Shown: in pieces, positions 56,505 to 64,000 of the stretch
How positions within the stretch are numbered: the first letter of the stretch is position 1
How the letters are laid out: each line of letters opens with the position of its first letter
DNA from: Anodontia alba
Taxonomy: Eukaryota > Mollusca > Bivalvia > Lucinida > Lucinidae
Assembly: GCA_964016985.1 (NCBI GenBank)
Contig: OZ024828.1
Span: 33,080,924 to 33,144,923, forward strand
DNA length: 64,000 nt
Reading direction: 5' to 3'
Program-made: the position numbers and the translations under genes
Notes under the pieces: generated by a model
What the model was told of the DNA's origin: nothing
Databases searched by the model: none
Seen by the model: the letters and a program-made list of their open reading frames with translations, nothing else

Positions 56505-57204
56505 GAAAGTGAAGAAGGTATTGTAGAAATAGCAGAGATATAGAAGAGACTGACGGAAACGCGAATGACTGGGAAGAAAGAGAAGAAGTACCAACATGCC
56601 CCTTCCTCCACTTGCTACAAACACAGGAGGCTCGTGCGCAATAACTTACAAATATACTTTACAATCAATGGTTAAACTCTATAACAACATTATTATCTGT
56701 AATAACAGCATACAAGTTATACATCATGTTACAGAGTTAAGCTAAATGAAAACACTCGAAGGGAAATAATCTGACATTGTACTTTTCGCGTCTCTTCTCA
56801 GTGTGAGTTACCTTTAAAGGAAATGGTGTGTGCATCACTCTAGCCTCAAGTTTTAAAGAGTTTCAAACACTAGAAAGACAACTTGCTACAAAAGTCTCCC
56901 TTTGAAAAATAGTGGCAATATCTTTGGCAATATCTTTGAATTGTATCCATACAACATGCATAACAAAGTCTCTATAAAAAAACTATCATTAAACCCACAT
57001 TTTGAACAGATGAATGTTTATTGACAATCAATTCCAACTCAATAGGCTTACAATTACTAAGTGCGGTTTGACTGGACGAGAGCAATTTCAAAAACGTGAT
57101 TCATAACTCGATAAATTAAATGAGCAGGGATCGCAGACCTATTTTCTTCGCGCAAAGTTCTGAAATGAGCTATTACCCAATACATATGTTCAACGTTACA
57201 TATG
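56505..57204. other. Intronic spacer, no feature seen
   Basis: AT-rich; no coding or repeat structure recognised. Confidence 0.3.
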
Positions 57205-57559
57205 ACTACCGTATTCGACCTTATTACCGCACATACCTCTATAAGCACTCAGTCAAGTAATTTCATAGTCTCCAGAATACAGCCATTGTATTTTTGTCTA
57301 CTGCTTTATAAAGGCATTTGTTGTGGGTACCCATTTGAATTGCTTCGACTTGTACCCACAACATATACATTTATAAAGAAAATCAGAAAAACAAAAACCC
57401 ACAAAAACATCCTATATGCATCATTAGATTAAGTCTTACGCTAATCTTTCTCTTAAGTGTACCTTTATTATAGGTGGATACATATTTTACCACAAATTTT
57501 CAAAAAAAAACATGAAAAACCTAAGCGCAGGGTGCAATAATCAGGTCGAATACGGTAGT
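57205..57559. mobile_element. MITE with ACTACCGTATTCGACC termini and PAL1-like core
   Basis: Terminal inverted repeats ACTACCGTATTCGACC and GGTCGAATACGGTAGT are perfect. The centre is a hairpin, GTTGTGGGTACCCATTTGAA with TTCGACTTGTACCCACAAC, clearly of the GTGGGTAC type seen in PAL1 although the termini and flanks differ. Confidence 0.8.
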
Positions 57560-57859
57560 TGGAATTATATGTTTGAAATTCAATCCTTACAAAAAGAAGG
57601 CTTTATGTAGTTTTTGAGTGATTTGCACATCGATAAATCCACAGAAATGATATTCATTTATATATTAGATTACTGAATTTTACTGACGTTTCAATCCTAT
57701 AGACATGGGAACCCCCCATGCTACGTCATGATCAGTAAACATGTATCATATTATGCACCATATTTCCCAAAACATTCGGACAGACATGTCTGAGCACAAA
57801 AAAATGTAGACTGACCTATATGAAACTGTTTCAACCGTAAAGCTTTCTGCACGGCAGAT

Positions 57860-57945
57860 TTAAATGAGTCGCACCATGCGCAAATGGGTCTGCATGGACA
57901 TGCGGACCACGCAAGCCCGATCAGACTGTGCGCAGAACTTGGTCC
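57860..57945. repeat. CATGCGCAAATGGGTCTGCA dispersed repeat fragment
   Basis: GCACCATGCGCAAATGGGTC followed by CGATCAGACTGTGCGCAG, a fragment related to the GATCAGACTGCGC hairpin module. Confidence 0.5.
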
Positions 57946-59260
57946 TGTATTTGCTCATTTGTTACAACAATCTCTTGATACCTGTATTTGCTCATTTGTT
58001 ACAACAATCTCTGGATATGGGTGAAATCCCCAAAGAATGGTCTTTGGCTAACATCTGTCCACTTTATACATGTAAGAAGTGCGAAAGAGCTTAACCAAGT
58101 AACTACCGTCCGGTGTCCTTGACATATGCTCCTTGCAAGATGCTTGAACACATAGTATGTACAAATATTATGGCTCATCTTGATGAACACAAGCTTTTAT
58201 CAGATAGGCAACATGCTTTCAGGAAGAACCGTAGCTGTGAAACTCAATTGATCACAGTAATAAATGATTGGGCTAAACTTTTGGATGCAGGGGGTCAAGT
58301 AGATACATTCATAGTGGACTTCGAGTAAGCCTTCGACACTCCTTCTCATGAACTTCTGAAATGCAAACTCCGTTGATATGTCATAAGCGGAAAAAAAACA
58401 AGTATGGATTAATTCATTTCTGTGCCATAGGCAACAAATGGTTGTAGTCAATGGTACAAAATTGCAATGGGCGCCTGTTTTGTCTGGTGTGCCGCAGGGA
58501 AGTGTTCTCGGTTCAATGTTGTTTTCCTTGTATATAAACGACATTTGTTCGCTGATGACTGTGTCTGCTATCGTCAGATTGATAGCATTAAAGACACATC
58601 GAAACTCCAAAAGGATATTGATCAACTGGGCAAATGGGCCAGGAAATGGGGTATGAGATTTCAGCCCATGAAATGTAACATTATGCAACTACCAGGAAGC
58701 GGATAAAAAAAATCAATGCAATTTACTCCTTAGAAGGAACAGTCCTCGAAAATGTGGATAATATTAAATACCTTGGTGTGACAAAGTCTAAGGATTTGAA
58801 ATAGAATACTCATGTAAGCAATGTTTGCACAAAAGCAAACAGATCTCTTGGTTTCTTAAGACGTAACTATCGTCATGCCCCAAAGCTGTTACGGAAATGG
58901 CATACAACAAGGGGTTGGTGCGACCAATCCTAGAGCATGCTAGCCTGTTTGGGACCTACGTGGAATCGTAGTCCAGGAACAGTTAGAAAAAGGTTCAGAA
59001 TCGTGCAGCTGGGGTTGTGACTGGAAACCTGAGCTTTGAAACTGGAAGTATGATGTATGACTATCATTCTTGAACAGTTGGGGTGGGAGTCTCTTCACAA
59101 GAGACGCAAAGATAGTGAGCTCATATTGCTATTCAAAGATCTGAAAGGTAGAGCAAGTATACCTTGTTATGACCTTCAACCCCTAAATAGGCGCAGTAGG
59201 AATCAGCAAACAGCTAACATTCGCTTACAGGAGCATTGAATTCTGCAGAATATATCTCCT
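57940..59260 (+). pseudogene. Dead LINE reverse transcriptase (antisense in GST intron)
   Basis: Pieces in shifting plus-strand frames follow LINE RT order: LDMGEIPKEWSLANICPLY, NYRPVSLTYAPCKMLEHIV (with a stop just before), [54 protein letters not shown], then [33 protein letters not shown], and ending LGWESLHKRRKDSELILLFK. At least six stops or frameshifts. Sequence differs from the 0.9-kb LINE, so it is a second lineage (CR1/L2-like by the FADDCVCYR style). 5'-truncated within the RT. Confidence 0.85.
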
Positions 59261-59392
59261 TACAGAAAAGGCCTATATCAAACTTGTTTGGCTTAGCTGG
59301 CTAGATTTGCTCTTTACTATTCGTAAAGACCCTAATATTAATTTTCTCATAGCACGGCGCAAAAGAAATCCTGAAGAAACTTATTGGTGAAA

Positions 59393-61196
59393 CCGCAACA
59401 ATTTTGTCGATTCGCATCATATTCCCAGTGGTTACTTCGAAGTGCAAATCAAAGTTACTGATTCGTTGTATATCTCCAGTGGTTACTGCGAAGTGCGAAC
59501 AAAGCTTACCGTTTCGCAGTATATGAAAAGTGCAAAACAAGCATACCGATCGGTAGAATATCCCGCGTGGTTACTGTGAAGTATGAACCAAACTTACCGA
59601 TTCGCAGAATGTGCAAAGTGCGAACCAAGCTTATTAATTTGCAGTATATGCCAAATGTGAATCAAGCTTACCTATTCACAGTACATCCCTATAGGTTACT
59701 GCGAAGAGTGAACTATTATTACTGATTGTCAGTATACCCCCAGTGGTTACTGCGAAGTGCAAACCGAGCTTATTAATTTGCAGTATATCCCCAGTGGATA
59801 CTGTGAAGTAAACCAAGCTTATCGACTCGCAGTATATCCCTAGCAATTACTGCGAAGTGCGGACCGAGCTTACCGATTATCAATACAGCCCCAGTAGATG
59901 CTGCAAAATGCGAGTTTACCGATTTACAGTATGTTTTCCCAAGGGCTACTGCGAAGTACTAACCAAGATTACCGATTGACAGTATATTCCCAGTGGTTAC
60001 TGATCGGTCCGAATCAAGTTTATTGATTGGCATTATATCACCAATGGTTACTTCGAAATGCGAACCAAGCTAAACGTTTTGCAGTTTATGGCTAGTGATT
60101 ACAGCGAAGTTCGAACCAAATTTACTGATAGGCAGTATATCCCAAGTGGCTACTGCAAATTTCGAACCAAGCTTAATAATTTGCTGTATATGCAAAAGGT
60201 GAACCAATCTTACCGCTTCATTGTATATTCCCAGTTGTTACTGCGAAATGCAAATCAAGAATACCAATTCGCAGTATATTCCCAGTGGATACTGTGAAAT
60301 GCAAACGAAGTTAACCGATTTGCTGTCCAAGCTAACCGATTTGCGAATTTTGAGTGGCAGTATATCCCCAAGGGTTACTGCGAAGTGCGAACCAAGCTTA
60401 CCTATAAGCAGTATATCCCCAGTGCGAACCAAGCTTACCGATTGGCAAGTTATCTCCAGTGGTCAGTGCGAAGTTTAAACCAGGCTTACCGATTGGCAGT
60501 ATATCCCCAGTGGTTACTGCGAAGTGAGAACCAAACTTATCGATTGGCAGTATACTCCCAGTGCATACTGCGAAGTGCGAACCAAGCTTACCGATTGGCA
60601 GTGTATCCCCAGTGGTAACTGCGAAGTGCGAACTAAACTTATCAACTGGCAGTATATTAACAGTGAGTACTGCGAAGTGAACCAAGCCTATCGATTGGCA
60701 GTGTATCCCCTGTTGTTACTGCAAAATGCAAACCAATCTTGCCGATTGGCAGTATATTACCTTTGTTACTGCAAAGTGCGAACCAAATTATCGATTGGCA
60801 GTGCATCTCCAGTGGTTACTGCGAAGTGCGAACAAATTTTACAGACTGGCAGTAAATTCCAAGTGGTTAGTGCAAAGTTCGAGCCAAGCTTACCGATTTG
60901 CAGTATGTCACAAGTGGTTTCAGCGAAGTTCGAAACAAGCTTATTGATTCGTAGTATATCCCAATGTATACTTCGAAATTCTAGGCAAGCTTACCGATTT
61001 GCAGTATATCCAAGTGGTTGCTGCGAAGTTCGAATCAAGCTTACCGATTGGCAGTATATCTGCAGTGGTTACAGTGAAGTAAGAATCAAGCTCATCATTG
61101 GCAGTATATCCCTAGTTGTTACTGTGAAGTGCGAACCATGCTTACTGATTTGCAGTATATCCCCAGTCATTACTATGAAGTGCGAACCAAGCTTAC
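59393..61196 (-). repeat. 51-bp minisatellite starting at the GST splice donor
   Basis: About 35 diverged units; plus-strand unit GCAGTATATCCCCAGTGGTT ACTGCGAAGTGCGAACCAAG CTTACCGATTG. On the transcribed minus strand each unit carries (C)GGTAAGCTTGG. The last unit runs directly into exon 61197-61315, whose donor AAG|GTAAGCTTGG is the unit's own motif. At least ten units keep an intact GTAAG. 51 is a multiple of three, which creates false repeating 17-residue frames. Confidence 0.92.
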
Positions 61197-61315
61197 CTTT
61201 TTCGTCTCGTCATCACCAGAGAAAATGATAGCAAAGAACGCTATAAATACGTCAAGTAGCGTGTCAAAAATCTGGTCAATCTGCATAGCCTCCCGGTTGC
61301 TCTGACCATATAACT
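61197..61315 (-). CDS. GST sigma class, exon encoding helices alpha-4/5
   Basis: Acceptor TTTTCTTTACAG precedes 61315 (a second AG two bases on would also preserve the frame) and donor AAG|GTAAGC follows 61197. The exon reads LYGQSNREAMQIDQIFDTLL, DVFIAFFAIIFSG, DDETKK. The (F/L)YGK(T/S)N-EA-QID-I-DT pattern opens the C-terminal domain of sigma-class GSTs, and DDETKK joins GELKDQF in the next exon, as in known family members. Enters with two bases of a split codon and leaves in phase 0. Upstream exons are not found between 61316 and 64000. Confidence 0.92.
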
Positions 61316-61389
61316 CTGTAAAGAAAATAGCAACAGATAGGACCACAGCACTTCATTTCATACTGTCAGGTTTTGAAGAATACAAACTA

Positions 61390-61742
61390 CAGTCGAACCT
61401 CTGTAATACGAACACCGAAGGCTCGTCTACCATGGCTAATTCGAACTCGTTTTTGAATATCTACGAAATTCTTCCGATAGTTCTGGAAAACAAATATTGA
61501 GGAAACTTTCTTATTTTATCATGAAATTGTATGTTGTGTGTCCTTATAAGAATCGCCTTATTGAGACGATTCTAATGAGTACACTCGATATACAGTTATT
61601 GTGTATAAAATCGATAAGATCCCTAAATTATCACTATTTGCTTACTGACCCGCCGTCATAAGTAACCCAGTGGCACAAACTACCCATATCTCGATCAAAT
61701 TTCTTGGGTCCCAAAGATGTTCGAACTATTTAGGATCGACTG
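61390..61742. mobile_element. pogo/Tigger-like MITE with TA duplication, copy D
   Basis: CAGTCGAACCTCTGTAATAC ... GGATCGACTG flanked by TA. Centre: GTGTGTCCTTATAAGAATCG and CGATTCTAATGAGTACAC, homologous to the PAL1 core (AGAACCGCCTCG / CGGTTCTAACGAGTACCCAC). Confidence 0.85.
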
Positions 61743-61749
61743 TACCCTG

Positions 61750-61750
<1 letters not shown>

Positions 61751-61782
<32 letters not shown>
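61751..61782. repeat. (TA)n microsatellite
   Basis: Sixteen TA units. Confidence 0.95.
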
Positions 61783-61783
<1 letters not shown>

Positions 61784-62877
61784 TTCAAGAAAGAATTCCG
61801 GCCCAAGATCATTACTGATGTAAGTATTACAGAAAAAAGTGTATAGGGAGAAATATGAAATACCACTGGGCTGAGTGAAATTCAAACCCACGCCGGCTAC
61901 ATATATCTTTTACACATTTTGGCCAAATTTCTAGAGTCCCTAGTAAGTTCAAATGGTCAATACCCGGTACCTGCCTTACAGCAGCCCCTTTGAAATCTTC
62001 AAAGCAAGAAAAGAAATGTAGGTTATGTCACAGTAACTGACACAGATCTTGTACGAGGTTACGACGGTCTAAGGTTAATTTGTACTCCAGATATCTTTCT
62101 ACGTACTTTCATTTTCAAACGAACCATCTAAAATATACAAGTATGCTTATATCTACTGCAGAATAGCTTGAATTATAAATAAGACCACTTCTCGGGGGCG
62201 GTGGTTACTTTAGGTTTATTGTGGGACGGGTGTGCGAGCCACTATTTCGAAACCATTCATATACCTGGCCTTTAAAAGAAACGGGCCCATTCATATACTT
62301 CGTTTCCAAAATCCTGAGCTATTCATGCACTGCCCTTTAAGTTTTATACCCATTTATTGCTGGTAGTTAGACAAATATCGCAGTCAATTCACCGAATACC
62401 AAAGAGAACAAGCAGCCTTGAAATACCGCTGTACGAAAAAATAACGCATATACAGTGATGTCAGAAAAGCGGCGCCTTTCACATATGAATCAAGAAAAAT
62501 CGGGTCAGTCATACACATTTTGTTGAAAAAGGGGGACTAATCATATACCTGGCAGCGCTGAAAAAGGGGGTCATTCGGCACGTACATCCGACTATGTCAT
62601 AATTGCGGGTCCCTCTCGCGAGTCGCACTATAGGGGTTATTGCGGGTCGCCCTGGCGAGCCACATATAAATAGTTGTGCTAATAAAACATCAGATATGGA
62701 TAATACACCGAATCAAGCTTAAGCGGAAGTAACTACCAACACTGTTGACACAGTAGTCGTGCATCAGATAACAAACAGAATAGAATAGAATGTTTTATCA
62801 TCCAAATATGGCCTCTTTCGGGTATACAATTAGCGAGCTCATTCGTTTCCATACCAATTTCGCCCTCAAATGAAATT
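61783..62877. other. No gene recognised
   Basis: Contains repeated ATTCATATACYTGGCC-like and CATTCATATAC phrases at 62250-62330 and 62540-62560, and GCGGGTCCCTCTCGCGAGTC / GCGGGTCGCCCTGGCGAGCC at 62607-62665, a short local duplication. GAATAGAATAGAATG at 62781 looks like a minus-strand LINE 3' tail. No GST N-terminal exon found. Confidence 0.35.
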
Positions 62878-63180
62878 TTGCTTCAGCAAGTACGAGAATT
62901 CATCAAGACGTTAAAGGAGCACCTTATAAAGGATTGGTGCATCAAGTCCTGGAGTAAGGCAGTGATGTTTGGGATCCCAATGTGTTGTCAGGAAAAGCTG
63001 GGAATCGTGCAAAAAGTGCGCAGCCGGATCTGTAACAGGAAAATTACAAATATTGTTACAATTACTTCTAAAGAAGCAGCTTATTTCGCCTCAAATAAAA
63101 TTATGCTTCCACATGTCCTATACATCATATGCATCCTCCAACATGCAATGTTATGGACCTTAATATACTGTTTTATTATC
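62878..63180 (+). pseudogene. LINE RT C-terminal fragment
   Basis: In one frame LYKGLVHQVLE*GSDVWDPN, in the next IVQKVRSRICN; this is the LV.PVLEY.S.VWDP...VQ..AAR pattern of LINE RT thumb regions. Two stops and one frameshift. Confidence 0.6.
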
Positions 63181-63306
63181 TTTTAATCTCTTCTTTACTA
63201 ACACTGATTTTACTTTTAAATTCTCCTAAAATCTAATCCTTTTTTTCTTCTATCACATTTTGCTTTCTCTGGCGCGCACATCTGCGCATAATCCTTACGA
63301 AAGAGT

Positions 63307-63899
63307 GTTGCAGGATGTAAAGATAGTGTTATATATAGGGTGTTTGAGTATTTTAAGTATCATGTTTACTATTTTTCTATAAAAAGAACTTTCTGAAGAA
63401 AAACAGAAACACTACATTACAATAACATGTTATTTATGTTCTTGATTCTGGACTCAGTTATTTTTGGTATGTCATAGAATATTTAGAATGTTCCTGACTA
63501 AAACTGGAAAATGAGTGATGCCTCTAGTTAATTCTTTTTTTTCTAGAATGTTCTTTGATATTATATAAGGAGAAAAGATTTTCATATGGGCATCTTTGTA
63601 TACTTCCGTCGGAAATTATTCTATACTAGATTACTTTATATTTAATTCATTCTGGACTTAAATTCTGAATTCAGGAACTTTCAAATTTTGGGATCAGAAA
63701 CTGTTGTTTAAAGGATTTGTTCTATAAATGCTTGTGGATTATTTCTGAGGGGCTTTGTGACATAAACTTGAAAGGTACTGTTTATTTACATTCTTTAATT
63801 TTGAATCGTGTCCTATTTTTTGTGAATAAATATTGTTAATAATTTAAAGCTTGTTGCTGGTCTTTTTCATTTCTTTCTCGTTACGCCTGGCTCGTAACA
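63307..63899 (+). mobile_element. 5' LTR of an LTR retroelement continuing off the window
   Basis: Candidate LTR of 593 bp from TGTTGCAGG to CTCGTAACA, with near-inverted TGTTGC/GTAACA ends. A TATA box (TATATAA, 63562-63568) and poly-A signal (AATAAA, 63825-63830) are in the expected U3 and R positions. The right end is firm because a primer-binding site follows; the left end is less sure. The coding region lies beyond 64000, so class (Gypsy-like is most likely in molluscs) cannot be read. Confidence 0.6.
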
Positions 63900-63904
63900 G
63901 AAAT

Positions 63905-63922
63905 TTGGGGCTCGTCCAGGAT
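63905..63922 (+). other. Primer-binding site, tRNA-Pro-like
   Basis: TTGGGGCTCGTCCAGGAT, five bases after the LTR end, differs at two positions from the tRNA-Pro primer-binding sequence TGGGGGCTCGTCCGGGAT. It would prime minus-strand DNA synthesis. Confidence 0.65.
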
Positions 63923-64000
63923 CGAACATTTTCTTGAGCTAAAACAAGTTTGAGCTTAAAAAAAGAAAAAGAAAAATAAGTATAAATTAAAAACATAAAT

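Larger units (their letters stand above)
49672..61315 (-). other. Sigma-class glutathione S-transferase gene, partial (three exons)
   Basis: Gene span on the minus strand: exons 61197-61315, 55679-55786 and 49672-49830, joined over introns of 5410 and 5848 bp. Together they encode about 128 residues of the all-helical C-terminal GST domain. Sigma-class enzymes are usually about 200 residues, so roughly 75 N-terminal residues (thioredoxin-like glutathione-binding domain with the catalytic Tyr) lie upstream, beyond 64000. GSTs conjugate glutathione to electrophiles in the cytosol; sigma members also include prostaglandin isomerases and molluscan S-crystallins. Splice phases agree across both junctions and there is no internal stop, so the gene looks alive. 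The introns are crowded with transposons and a minisatellite. Confidence 0.88.

Noticed and set aside
59393..61196. CRISPR-like regular repeat array
   Set aside because: Contiguous tandem units without unique spacers, in a eukaryotic intron.
60058..61228. Plus-strand 234-codon frame with a 17-residue repeat as a protein gene
   Set aside because: It is the 51-bp intronic minisatellite read in frame and overlaps the GST exon on the other strand.

Overview
The window is animal (eukaryotic) DNA, most likely from a bivalve mollusc. It is AT-rich, has almost no long open frames, and carries one intron-split host gene buried in dense layers of transposable elements. The bivalve assignment rests on the sigma-class glutathione S-transferase exons, on Penelope-like and non-LTR retroelements, and on hairpin MITEs of the kind I know from heterodont clams. 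The species itself is inference.

Host content. The clearest gene lies on the minus strand between about 49.67 and 61.32 kb. Three exons (61197-61315, 55679-55786, 49672-49830) encode the C-terminal helical domain of a sigma-class GST; the N-terminal exons lie beyond the right edge. All junctions keep consistent phase, both donors and all three acceptors fit the GT/AG rule, and the last exon ends in a stop. The two introns are each over 5 kb. They hold a 51-bp minisatellite that starts exactly at a splice donor, a dead LINE, a Penelope-like element, several MITEs, and a separate minus-strand ORF of 249 codons with a textbook TATA box and initiator. A decayed C2H2 zinc-finger exon with an upstream 43-residue repeat sits at 13.1-13.9 kb.

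Layout. 0.9-3.8 kb: non-LTR retrotransposon (minus), 5'-truncated, frame intact except two TAA codons. 4.6-8.06 kb: 42-bp minisatellite split by a Penelope-like insertion. 9-25 kb: pogo-like MITEs, palindromic MITEs, and many 5'-truncated copies of one Penelope-like family. 25.9-34 kb: nested insertions, including two hAT MITEs with 8-bp target duplications and a 3.57-kb element with terminal inverted repeats of about 0.8 kb and a 5-bp target duplication. 35-57 kb: most of the 15 copies of a palindromic MITE called PAL1 here, G/T-rich and TA simple repeats, a 145-bp satellite, and the GST introns. 57.9-59.3 kb: dead LINE. 59.4-61.2 kb: 51-bp minisatellite. 63.3 kb to the end: a 5' LTR and primer-binding site of an LTR retroelement that runs off the window.

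Two points stand out. First, palindromic cores are shared between MITE families whose terminal repeats differ, as if the hairpin were an exchangeable module. Second, the 51-bp minisatellite reiterates the GST splice donor downstream of the real one.
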